Part shown: positions 35,791-44,349 of the stretch, one piece after another
Layout of the letters: every line of letters begins with the position of its first letter
How positions within the stretch are numbered: the first letter of the stretch is position 1
Source: VYFG01 sp965204165
GTDB taxonomy: Bacteria > Pseudomonadota > Gammaproteobacteria > Arenicellales > Poriferihabitantaceae
Direction: 5' to 3'
Length of the DNA stretch: 64,000 nucleotides
Assembly (NCBI GenBank): GCA_965204165.1
Contig: OZ241969.1
Coordinates: 868,001 to 932,000, forward strand
Notes under the pieces: model-generated
Databases searched by the model: none
Seen by the model: only the letters and a program-made list of their open reading frames with translations
What the model was told of the DNA's origin: nothing
Program-made: the position numbers and the translations under genes

Positions 35791-36447
35791 TGGTCCTAGG
35801 CACGGGAACATGCCGGGACCCGTTGGACCGGCGGGTTTTCCTGGCGGCGCCGTTCCCCCGGATTCGACCGTACGATTGTTTGTTGCCGCTGCCGTCGACC
35901 CGTCGACGCCGCGAACTGCAGCAGGTACCTTTGTCTGGAATTCACCTGGGCGTTCGTGCCTTGACGTTTCCCATGCTCCGCAGCCGGTCGCGCCGGTCCA
36001 TGGCATCCATCCCCGCCGCTACCTTCCCTTCCCTGGCCACTGCCGTACTTTTGCGGATGGGTGATGGTCAATCGGCGCTTCTTCCGATAATTTCCCACCG
36101 CCCCACTCTGGCCGCGGACCAAATCGACCCTTGCCGATCTGTCGCATAGGCGGCTTCCCGCGATGCCGAGGTCATTCTAAGGGACGCCCTTGTGCGAAAT
36201 GTACAAGGCGACAATATTTTCCTCCATGGCCCCAAGGCAAATTTGTTCTGATTCGCCCGAAGAGATCGTTACTGCCGTGCTTGGGATTTATCACGGATTA
36301 TTTTGGCCACTTTGGACTGAATTGGCCGCCATGGTGGTTACACCGGGCAGGTTGATGTTCCCGGAGGTGGATTTCCGTTCCGTTGAGGCATGACTGTTCC
36401 CGCCCCTGTGTGTTGAGGGGCTGAGGATTCGGGGCCTGGAGGGATGC
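35791..36447. other. intergenic region before ISAs1-type element, no confident gene
   Basis: 657 bp. The part 36180-36390 is less GC-rich and has an open plus frame (36190-36393) without good start signal or recognised product. The right part should hold the 3' end of the ISAs1-type element, but I could not find its inverted repeat. Confidence 0.35.
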
Positions 36448-37181
36448 TCAGCCGGTAGCCGGGTATGGCCTGGCGTTGTCGGTCATCTTGAGGAAGTCGA
36501 GCATGCGTCGGGGATTCCTGGCGAGGTGGCGCATGGTTTCGGCGACGGCGAGGCCCCGGCTCTGTATGATGCCGATGGCGAATCGCCTGAGGCGGGACAT
36601 GTTCTGGGGACCGTGTCCGGCCCGGATTCGGCTGCGGTCCTCGTCGAAGGTCCAGTCGAGGACATGATGCATGGCCTCGACGGACCAGTGCCCGCGGTTG
36701 AGGGAGAGGATTCGCTCGGGGGAGGCGTCATTTGGGGTCAGGCTGGTGATTCCGTAGGCGATCTCACGGCGTTTCCTGCCGGTTGCGGTTTCGGTGGTTT
36801 CACGCATCACGGCGAAGACCTGTCCGACGTTGGGGAACTGGAGGTAGTGGTTGAGCTTGTCCGAGACCCAGACGGAACGGCGCTCCCGGCGGCCATGGAC
36901 GGGTTTGGGGGCCTGGTCGGTGAAGTCCGGCGGACGGCGCTGGATGTGGCGGTCGAGGAGCAGTCGGATATCGGCGAGCAGGTTTTTCTGGTTGCCCTTG
37001 ACGGTGAAGAGGTAGTGGGCGCGGCGTCCGTGGAGATAGTCGGCGAGCTTGCGTTGGGTGAGCATGGCATCGGTGGTGATGGTGCATCCTTCGATGTCGG
37101 AGAGGGTGTCGAGCAGCGGGATGACGATGCCGATCTCGTTGGTGCGTTTGGTTTCGTCATCGGCCCCCGGTTTCAGGCCGA
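36448..37181 (-). CDS. ISAs1-type transposase, -1 frame C-terminal part
   Basis: Second half of the ISAs1 DDE transposase, read in the -1 frame after the slippery site at 37182-37188. The product continues directly with VGLKPGADDETKRTNEI, then the core LSDIEGCTITTDAMLTQRKLA (Asp) and the YLFTVKGNQKN and HWSVEAMHHVLDW (Glu region) motifs of the family. An ATG at 37065 has no Shine-Dalgarno, so it is more likely made by frameshifting from the upstream frame than separately. It ends at 36448. Confidence 0.8.
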
Positions 37182-38225
37182 CTTTTTTTGACTCCAGGGG
37201 ATTCCGGTGTGGTGGCCGACGGCGCCGAGCACATGGGGCCGGTTGCCCTGGTCATCGATGGCGCCCCGGATGGTCTTGCCGTCGACGGCAATGGCGGTGT
37301 CCTTTGGGCCATGGACCTGGTGCCACGCCCGCAGGGCGGCATCGAACTGGTCCGGGTCGATGCGGATGAGGACGCTGCGGATGGCGGACAGGCTGGGCAC
37401 CTGGTGTCCGCTCCTGGAACGGCGTACGCGGAAACGTTCCAGGACCCTGGGGCTGAGGTCGTCGATCCATTCGCTCATGGCCTTGTAGCCGCGCATGCCG
37501 CAGAGCGTGGCCGCTGCTGCCAATGCCAGCATGGTGGACAGGGCGTGGCGGCGGCCCTGGCGGCGTCGGGGATCGTCGATGTCGCGGAAGAAGTCGGGCA
37601 GGGATCGCATCTGTTCGGCGGTGAGAGTCATCCTGGGTACTCCATGTTGCAGTGTGGTGTCGAGGCAGGGGTCCCGGAGGCGGGCGCGGGCGGTGCGCGA
37701 CAGGGGATGGACGAAGACGAGCTTGGGATTTGCGTGTTCGCTGTAGCCCGGGCCCTCGCGGCCGAAGCCCCGGGTATGCCCGACCTCGATCCAGTTGGCG
37801 GCGCGGTAGACGGTGCCGTGGAAGCGGGCGGGGTCGACGAAGGTCTCCACCAGCAGGAGGCCGTGACCGAAGCGGAGCGGCCAGTCGCGGGCGAGGCGGC
37901 GGGTGCACAGGGAAAGCACGCGCGAGCCGAGGTTGCGCGGTGCGCCGGGCAGGATCAGGAAGCGCGAGTTGTTGGTGATCAGGTGCAGGCGGCCGAACCG
38001 GATGCCGTACTCCCAGCCGATCCACCGGTCCCGGGCGCCGCATTTCAGCGCCGATGCCGAGAACATGGCCAGTGCCAGCCAGCGCCCCCGGTGATGGGCC
38101 ACATAGCGCAGCGTCTCGCCCCGCGCCGGCACCGCGCCGAGATAGTGATGCGCCTGCATCAGATCCCGGAACCGGGATTCATCTCTCGCCGGTATGATGT
38201 CTACCGACACCTCTGAAAGGTCCAC
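37173..38225 (-). CDS. DruA-like (DUF4338) domain fused to N-terminal half of ISAs1 transposase
   Basis: Zero-frame product of 350 aa. Residues 1-190 match DUF4338, the domain of Druantia protein DruA: HHYLGAVPARGETLRYV, RDRWIGWEYGIRFGRLHLITNNSRFLILP, LVETFVDPARFHGTVYRAANW. Residues 200-350 are the ISAs1 DDE_Tnp_1-associated N-terminal region (LPDFFRDIDDPRRRQGRRH, AIAVDGKTIRGA with the first catalytic Asp, HVLGAVGHHTG). It stops just after seven A residues. DUF4338-ISAs1 fusions are known as transposase forms. Continuation into the -1 frame is needed for a complete catalytic domain. Confidence 0.82.
   Translation of the reverse strand: MDLSEVSVDIIPARDESRFRDLMQAHHYLGAVPARGETLRYVAHHRGRWLALAMFSASALKCGARDRWIGWEYGIRFGRLHLITNNSRFLILPGAPRNLGSRVLSLCTRRLARDWPLRFGHGLLLVETFVDPARFHGTVYRAANWIEVGHTRGFGREGPGYSEHANPKLVFVHPLSRTARARLRDPCLDTTLQHGVPRMTLTAEQMRSLPDFFRDIDDPRRRQGRRHALSTMLALAAAATLCGMRGYKAMSEWIDDLSPRVLERFRVRRSRSGHQVPSLSAIRSVLIRIDPDQFDAALRAWHQVHGPKDTAIAVDGKTIRGAIDDQGNRPHVLGAVGHHTGIPWSQKKSA
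37182..37188 (-). promoter_or_regulatory. A-AAA-AAG programmed -1 frameshift site
   Basis: On the minus strand the zero-frame codons CAA-AAA-AAG-TCG contain the classical slippery heptamer A AAA AAG (as in dnaX and many IS elements). A one-base backward slip joins the zero frame to the -1 frame carrying the rest of the transposase. The zero-frame stop lies three codons downstream. Confidence 0.7.
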
Positions 38226-39350
38226 CTTGCGTATGTCCGTCTGATGGTCTTGTGACGGGATTTATACCAGTACCCGGGGGAAAAGTCCAGTGTTTGGGGT
38301 AAGTCCTTTGACCGGAAGAAAAAACTCTGCAGAAAAGAATTACCCTGTCCATGGCCCGCCGTGAACTGGAAAGGCCATGTTATACAAGGCGTTGGCTGGG
38401 TCTGTGGGCATGCGCCTGTTCAACGTGGGCGAGAGCGATGGTCGGGGACAGGAGTTGACGTGTCACGAGCTGCTCGGAGAACTTCGCTTCGCCCAAAAGC
38501 GGAATCCCCGGAATCCACACTATTTTCCAGTGATTCGAACACAATTTTCTCATGATAACTTTGCTATAAATCCGGCTAATGGTCATATAAGTACCCTGTA
38601 GCTCGGTGGTTCCTTCTCATGACACCGAGCCATTGATAACACCCGGACTTCGGTCCGGGCATTTTTTGTGCTGAGCATGGATGACAGATTGGAAGTGAGG
38701 TTCTCTATCCAGCCCTGTGGCGGCGAATGGACAGTGAAGCGAAAGGACGCGTCGCGACGCATCGTCTGAAGTAAGCGTGTAACAAAGCTGCGATTCGATG
38801 AACAGGCACAGGATACGAGGCCTGCCCGGCAGGACGAGCGGGCATATGGCCGCGAAGTTCACGGCCATGAAGGGCCAGGGCGTTAGATTCGGTGGTTGTG
38901 CAGCGAAGGCGGCCAGTCTTGCCTCGGGAGGTCTGTGTCGTGTCCGGGAACCCCGGACTGATCGGGTGGTAAGGTTTGTGATCGCGGCATGGATGCCGAC
39001 GGAGGGCATAGTAACCGGATATCCGGCGAAGGCTCGAACGGCGGAGAGGGTCATCAGGGCGGCAGGCTCGTGAGTGCAGAGCGGCGGAATATCCATCTGG
39101 AGTTGGCTTTGGGACCGGTGGCGATGGTTGAAGCCCGGAGCGACGGTGGCCAAGGGAGCGGAGTACGCATGGCGCGTACCGACACCGAACGCCTTCTTTC
39201 ATTGCCAGTTCGGGTTCGTCTCTTGAAAAGCCTCGGGTCGCTAAATCCGTCAACCGCCGTGTACGGATCCGTATTCGTATACGGTGGTGTAGGGGGGCGG
39301 AAAGAATAGGGCCAGGAAGTATGGGACCGGTAATTAAGGAGCCGGTAAGT
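38226..39350. other. gene-poor region with repeated 3' sequence and hairpins
   Basis: 1.1 kb without a confident gene. 38500-38570 repeats the sequence found at 31705-31770 downstream of autotransporter 1 (CCGGAATCCACA, then TGATTCGAACACAATTTTC), and is followed by a matching terminator. A 30-codon plus frame at 38677-38769 is of unclear status. A stem of about 12 bp (CCGCCGTGTACG with CGTATACGGTGG) occurs at 39249-39290 and resembles hairpins seen in group II intron remnants, without proof. Confidence 0.4.
38642..38667 (+). terminator. rho-independent terminator
   Basis: Stem CCCGGA with loop CTTCGG-type and TCCGGG, followed by CATTTTTTG. It is the intact counterpart of the decayed terminator at 33630 and suggests that a transcript from the left once ended here, perhaps from a lost surface-protein gene. 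Confidence 0.75.
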
Positions 39351-39461
39351 ATGGAGCTGGAAAAAACCAGATTCGCACTTGCCGGAGGGGGGAATGATGT
39401 CTCTGCGGGACATGCCAATATCCAACAGACCCCGGAATCCGATGGAGGATGGGATCTATGA
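39351..39461 (+). CDS. 36-aa upstream ORF overlapping the LuxR start
   Basis: ATG 39351 preceded by AAGGAG at suitable spacing; encodes MELEKTRFALAGGGND..., 36 residues. Its TGA stop (39459-39461) overlaps the LuxR start ATG at 39458, the typical arrangement for translational coupling or a regulatory leader peptide. Peptide itself has no recognised motif. Confidence 0.5.
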   Translation: MELEKTRFALAGGGNDVSAGHANIQQTPESDGGWDL

Positions 39462-40177
39462 CCCCTTGGTTGGCCCAGCCCTGGTTTCAGCCGGACGGTT
39501 CCAGTGAGGAGGTGATGCGCGGGCTCCGCCGCATGGCATGGGACCTTGGCGTGGATCATTTCTTCTTCGTCATGCCGCGGGGGGCTGATGGCCTGCCCCG
39601 GAACGGGGACGAGCCGGTTTCCCTGTCGAATCTTCCCCGCCGGTGGCGGGACCGGTACGCGGAACGGGAGTACCACCGGCTTGACCCGGTACTCCAGCTG
39701 GCGTCGCGGAAGGTCCGGCCCTTCTACTGGTGGTGGGAGGAATTTCCGCGCTCCCTGCCGAAGGCGCAGCGCCGGGTGCTGGTGGAAGCCGGACAATACG
39801 GCCTTCTCAACGGCCTGGCGATCCCGGTGCGTGGGACGCACGGCTCGTTCGGCGTGCTCGGCCTCGTGGATGCCGACGCCGCGCGGCTGCGCTCGGCGAC
39901 CCTGAATGAGCACGGGCGTCTCTGGGCGGTGGCGCTGGACGTGCACGACTTCCTGCTCGGGCAAGCTACAGGCCCGAATCCGGTCCCGAATCTCAGTGAG
40001 CGGGAGCGGGTGTGTCTTGCGCTGACCCTGGAGGGTTATGAAGCGTCCCGGGTATCCGCCGAAATTGGCTTGTCGAAATTTTCGGTGAATAAGTACGTGT
40101 CCAGCGCGCAGCGCAAGCTGGGTTGTGGGAACAAGTTCGAGGCGGCGATGCAGGCCATGCGCCTGGGATTGTTGTGA
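39458..40177 (+). CDS. LuxR-family transcriptional regulator with autoinducer-binding domain
   Basis: A 239-aa regulator. The N-terminal half is an autoinducer-binding domain (DHFFFVMPRG, YAEREYHRLDPVLQLA, FYWWWEEF, GLAIPVRGTHGSFGVLGL); the C-terminal 65 residues are a LuxR HTH (LSERERVCLALTLEGYEASRVSAEIGLSKFSVNKYVSSAQRKLG). The conserved Tyr, Asp-Pro and Trp of acyl-homoserine-lactone pockets seem present. ATG 39458 is preferred over 39449 because GGAGG is then properly spaced. No luxI is nearby, so it is a LuxR solo. It lies 256 bp upstream of autotransporter 3 on the same strand and probably controls it. Confidence 0.9.
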   Translation: MTPWLAQPWFQPDGSSEEVMRGLRRMAWDLGVDHFFFVMPRGADGLPRNGDEPVSLSNLPRRWRDRYAEREYHRLDPVLQLASRKVRPFYWWWEEFPRSLPKAQRRVLVEAGQYGLLNGLAIPVRGTHGSFGVLGLVDADAARLRSATLNEHGRLWAVALDVHDFLLGQATGPNPVPNLSERERVCLALTLEGYEASRVSAEIGLSKFSVNKYVSSAQRKLGCGNKFEAAMQAMRLGLL

Positions 40178-40433
40178 GGACGGCCCCGGGAAGTTCCCGG
40201 GACAATCCGGGAACGTGGTCCTTCCGGATTGCCACCGCTTTCAATGTTGCAGGGGCAAAGTCCGACCCATGCGGCGCAATAGTGAAGCAAGGAGCCCGGA
40301 TTGTCGGGGCCGAATTCGATCAGCATGGCTGGTCCAGAGTTGTTACAGGCATTTTGCCGACTGTGATCTTCATCAGGCAACGTCCAATGAACGTGCCTGA
40401 TATACAGCAAACGAAAACATGATAAAGGAGACT

Positions 40434-43400
40434 ATGGAAAACGAACCTGAAAGTCGATTTGTTACCGGGCGTGATATAAATTTCTTGAAGGCCAGAGGTG
40501 TGACGTGTGCCCGGCGCCTGGCCGGCGCGCAACGGACGGCCCCACCAGCTTCGTCAGACCCCTCCCGGTTTGACAGGCGCCCCAGGCGCTCGCGCAGCCG
40601 TTTTCCCGGTTTCTCCCGTCTCCTCACCGCTCTTGCGGCACTGGCCGGTGCGCTCACCCTGTTTGCCGCCGCACCGGAGCCGGCGCAGGCGCAATTCGTC
40701 CCGCCGCCGGACACCCCGCAAAACGTGAAAGTGACAGTGGGAAACGCAAAACTGACGCTGACATGGCAGGCGCCGTCGTCCTGGGGCAGCGGATCGGCGA
40801 TCGGCTACCAGGTCGACTGGTTTTCCGGTCCTGCAGCTCCGGCTCATACATCGGCCGAATGGCAAAGGGTCGTCTATAACCAGCAGTTCGAGGCCTCTGC
40901 CACCGAGACCAGCTTCACCTTTTCCGGCAACGTTTACTCCCGCGTCCACGATGGCACGAATTGGGAGCGCGGTCATCACTCGGTCGCCAACGGGAACCAG
41001 TATCACCTGCGGTTGCGGGCGGCCAGCACGAAACCCGGTGACAACACGGATATTTTGGTAAGCGACTGGGTGACGGTCAGCGGCACGCCGCAGGGGACGC
41101 AGCAGACCTGGTCCACGAACGCGAACCTGAGCGCACTCACGGTGGGCAGCGCCACGAGTTCGGGCGACCAATACACGGATTTCAGCATCGGGACCTTCGG
41201 GGCGACGGTGGCGAGCTACACGGCGTCGGTGGCGAACGACCAGACGCATGTGAAGGTGACGCCGACGGTTGCGGACACCGGCGCCACGGTGGGGGTGCGC
41301 AAGGGGACGTCGGGGAATTTCGATTCGGTGACGAGCGGCCAGGCGAGCGGCGCCATCGCGCTCGACGTGGGGGCGAACACGCTCGTGGTGCGGGTGACGG
41401 CCGAGGACGGGTCGACCAAGGACTACACGGTCACGGTGACGCGGCGGCAGGCGCAGCAGACCTGGTCCACGAACGCGAACCTGAGCGCGCTCACGACGGG
41501 CAGCGCCACGAGTTCGGGCGGCCAATACACGGATTTCAGCATCGGGACCTTCGGGGCGACGGTGACGAGCTACACGGCGTCGGTGGCGAACGACCAGACG
41601 CATGTGAAGGTGACGCCGACGGTTGCGGACACCGGCGCCACGGTGGGGGTGCGCAAGGGGACGTCGGGGAATTTCGATTCGGTGACGAGCGGCCAGGCGA
41701 GCGCGGCGATCGCGCTCGACGTGGGGGCGAACACGCTCGTGGTGCGGGTGACGGCCGAGGACGGGTCGACCAAGGACTACACGGTCACGGTGACGCGGCG
41801 GCAGGCGCAGCAGGCTCGGTCCACGAACGCAAACCTGAGCGCGCTCACGGCGAGCACGTCCACGAGTTCCGGAGGCACGTTCAACGGGTTGACGCTGACG
41901 CCGTCGAGCTTCTCGGCTTCGAGGACGAGCTACACGGCATCGGTTTCGAACACGCAGACATATTTGAAGCTGACGCCGACGGTTGCGGACACGGGCAAGG
42001 CTACCGTGACCGTGCAGGGCACTTCGGTGACAAGCGGCACGGAGAGCGGAGAGATCCTGCTCAGCGTTGGGTCGAACACGCTCACGGTTCGGGTGATGGC
42101 CGAGGACGGGTCGACGGTGAAGGACTACACGGTCACCGTCACGCGGAGAGCGGCGCAGCAGGCCCGGTCCACGAACGCAAACCTGAGCGCGCTCACGGCG
42201 AGCACGTCCACGAGTTCCGGAGGCACGTTCAACGGGTTGACGCTGACGCCGTCGAGCTTCTCGGCTTCGAGGACGAGCTACACGGCGTCGGTTTCGAACA
42301 CGCAGACATATTTGAAGCTGACGCCGACGGTTGCGGACACGGGCAAGGCGACGGTTGGGGTGCGCAAGGGGAGCGGGGGCAGTTTCATGCCGGTAACGAG
42401 CGGCAGCGCGAGCGGAGCGTTCGCGCTGGACGTGGGCGCGAACCCGATCACGGTGCGGGTGACGGCCGAGGACGGGTCGACGACGAAGGACTACTCTGTC
42501 GCCGTCACGCGGCAGGCGCAGCAGGGCCCCGCCCCCACGGTGATGCTGTCGGCCGCGCCGAACCCGGTAGACGAAGGTTCCTCGGTGACGGTGACTGCGA
42601 CGTTGTCCGCGGCCCTTTCGAGCCAGGTGACGATACCGCTGACGATCGCCGACGATACGGCCGAGCCCGAGGATCACGGGACGCTGACGGGCATCGCGAT
42701 TGCCTCCGGCGCGACCAGCGGCACGGGGACGATCACCACGGCGCAGGACGCCGACACCGAGGACGAGACCTTCACGGTGGCGCTGGACGCGGCGAACCTG
42801 CCGGCGGGGCTGCGTGCGGGCGTTCCGGCCTCGGTGGAGGTGACGATCCGCGAGGGCGAGGTTCCTGCGGACACGTCCACGAACGGCGTTGCGCCGGATC
42901 CACGACGCGGGGCGGTTCAGGACGCGGTGAAGCGTGCGCTGGCGGCGTCGGCCAGGCGTGCGATGTCGAGCGCGCTGGAGAACATCGGTGCGCGGTTCGG
43001 CGACATTGGCGCGAGCGGGCTATCGCTGGCGGGCCGGTGGGTGCCTCTGGAGGGCGGCGCCGCGAAGGCGGCCCTGTATGGAGGCGGCGGGTCCGGGTTC
43101 TGCGCGGCAGCGGGGTCCCCCGGCTGCGCGGCGGGATGGAGCCGTTCGATGACGGCGGGCGAGCTGTTGGGGGCGAGCGCGTTCTCGCTGCACCTGGGCG
43201 CGTCGGAGGGTGCGGAAAACGCGAATGGCGCCGTTCCGCCGGGGCCGCTGTGGTCGGTGTGGGGCCGCGGGGATCTCGGGACCTTCGAGGGCCGTGGGGA
43301 CCCCGGCCTTGGCTACGACGGGAAGCTGCGCACGGGCTGGGTCGGGTTTGACGCGCGGGCCGGGACCTGGGTGGCGGGCCTGGCGGTGAGCCACGGGGCG

Positions 43401-44339
43401 GGGGAGGCGGACTATGCATTCGCCGATGACGGCCTGCCGGGGGGTCGCCTGGAGACGGAGCTGACGTCGTTCTATCCCTACGGGCGGTGGACGCTGGGCG
43501 ACGGCCTGGAGTTGCGCACGGTGGCGGGCGCGGGCTGGGGCGAGGCGGAGCACGGGCCGGCGGGCGCGGCGCGGGAGTCCGGGGACCTGACGATGCGGAT
43601 GGCGTCGCTGGGGGTCAGGCGTGCGCTTGCGGATGTCGGCGGGATGGAGATCGCGCTGCGCGCGGACGGGAGCGTGACGCGGATCGGGACCGACGGCGGT
43701 CCGGACGCGATCCACGGCCTGACGGCGGACGGCTGGCGGCTGCGCGCGGGCGTGGAGGCGTCGCGGCGCCTTGCGCTGAGGGGCGGGCGGATCCTGGAGC
43801 CGTTCCTGGAGGCGGCGGTCCGGCGTGACGGCGGCGACGGTCTTGAGGGCAGCGGGGTGGAGCTTGCCGGCGGGGTGCGCTATGTGGCGCCGGGTGTGTC
43901 GGTGGAGGCGCGCGGGCGCTGGCTTGCGGCGCACAGCGAAGACGGGGCGGAGGAGACGGGGGTGAGCGTGACGGCCCGGGCCGGTCCGGGTTCGGACGGG
44001 CGGGGGCTGTTCGTGGCGCTGAGTCCGCGCTGGGGCGCGGGGACGGGCGGCGCCGTGGCGCTGTGGGGCGCCGGGCTGCCGCGGCCGTCGGGTTCGGGCG
44101 GCGGGGGCGTCCTGGACGCGCGGGTGGGCTACGGGATCGCGTTGCGCGACGGGGCGGGTCTGCTGACGCCGTTCGCGGAGGCGGGTCTCGGGGACGGCGA
44201 GAGCCGTCGCCTGCGTCTCGGGACGGGGTTCGAGAGGCGGCGCACGGGCCTTCGGCTGGAGGTTGCGGGCGAGCGCCGCGAGGACGCGTCGGCGGAGCCG
44301 GAGCATGCGCTCCGGCTGGACCTGGGGCTGCGGTTCTGA
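40434..44339 (+). CDS. autotransporter-like surface protein 3 (FN3, cadherin-like repeats, Calx-beta, beta-barrel)
   Basis: A 1301-aa protein. ATG 40434 follows a perfect AAAGGAG. An unusually long, basic N-region of about 65 residues precedes the hydrophobic core LLTALAALAGALTLFAA and a cleavage site near AQA. Then one FN3 domain, four cadherin-like domains (each ending YTVTVTRR or similar; the first two nearly identical), a Calx-beta-like domain (VSLSAAPNPVDEGSSVTVTA-type), a helical linker, and a beta-barrel of about 300 residues ending LDLGLRF with terminal Phe, as in autotransporters. The stretch containing RGVTCARRLAG is shared with locus 2, linking the two. It precedes the lipoprotein gene by 10 bp. 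Confidence 0.85.
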   Translation: MENEPESRFVTGRDINFLKARGVTCARRLAGAQRTAPPASSDPSRFDRRPRRSRSRFPGFSRLLTALAALAGALTLFAAAPEPAQAQFVPPPDTPQNVKVTVGNAKLTLTWQAPSSWGSGSAIGYQVDWFSGPAAPAHTSAEWQRVVYNQQFEASATETSFTFSGNVYSRVHDGTNWERGHHSVANGNQYHLRLRAASTKPGDNTDILVSDWVTVSGTPQGTQQTWSTNANLSALTVGSATSSGDQYTDFSIGTFGATVASYTASVANDQTHVKVTPTVADTGATVGVRKGTSGNFDSVTSGQASGAIALDVGANTLVVRVTAEDGSTKDYTVTVTRRQAQQTWSTNANLSALTTGSATSSGGQYTDFSIGTFGATVTSYTASVANDQTHVKVTPTVADTGATVGVRKGTSGNFDSVTSGQASAAIALDVGANTLVVRVTAEDGSTKDYTVTVTRRQAQQARSTNANLSALTASTSTSSGGTFNGLTLTPSSFSASRTSYTASVSNTQTYLKLTPTVADTGKATVTVQGTSVTSGTESGEILLSVGSNTLTVRVMAEDGSTVKDYTVTVTRRAAQQARSTNANLSALTASTSTSSGGTFNGLTLTPSSFSASRTSYTASVSNTQTYLKLTPTVADTGKATVGVRKGSGGSFMPVTSGSASGAFALDVGANPITVRVTAEDGSTTKDYSVAVTRQAQQGPAPTVMLSAAPNPVDEGSSVTVTATLSAALSSQVTIPLTIADDTAEPEDHGTLTGIAIASGATSGTGTITTAQDADTEDETFTVALDAANLPAGLRAGVPASVEVTIREGEVPADTSTNGVAPDPRRGAVQDAVKRALAASARRAMSSALENIGARFGDIGASGLSLAGRWVPLEGGAAKAALYGGGGSGFCAAAGSPGCAAGWSRSMTAGELLGASAFSLHLGASEGAENANGAVPPGPLWSVWGRGDLGTFEGRGDPGLGYDGKLRTGWVGFDARAGTWVAGLAVSHGAGEADYAFADDGLPGGRLETELTSFYPYGRWTLGDGLELRTVAGAGWGEAEHGPAGAARESGDLTMRMASLGVRRALADVGGMEIALRADGSVTRIGTDGGPDAIHGLTADGWRLRAGVEASRRLALRGGRILEPFLEAAVRRDGGDGLEGSGVELAGGVRYVAPGVSVEARGRWLAAHSEDGAEETGVSVTARAGPGSDGRGLFVALSPRWGAGTGGAVALWGAGLPRPSGSGGGGVLDARVGYGIALRDGAGLLTPFAEAGLGDGESRRLRLGTGFERRRTGLRLEVAGERREDASAEPEHALRLDLGLRF
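41101..42520 (+). repeat. intragenic tandem repeats of 354/348 bp
   Basis: Four consecutive copies of the cadherin-like domain, starting at 41101, 41455, 41809 and 42157. Copies 1 and 2 are almost identical at the DNA level, as are large parts of 3 and 4. In-frame gain or loss by recombination would change passenger length without breaking the gene. Confidence 0.9.
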
Positions 44340-44349
44340 GGAGGTCGAG

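Noticed and set aside
36190..36393. Small plus-strand gene (67 codons)
   Set aside because: No Shine-Dalgarno and no recognisable product; left as part of the intergenic description.
39249..39290. Group II intron 3' end
   Set aside because: The hairpin resembles ones near such introns, but there is no domain V core that I can identify and no reverse transcriptase.
38705..39964. Minus-strand frame of about 420 codons opposite the LuxR gene
   Set aside because: Overlaps the confident LuxR gene and has no domain; composition is that of an antisense shadow.
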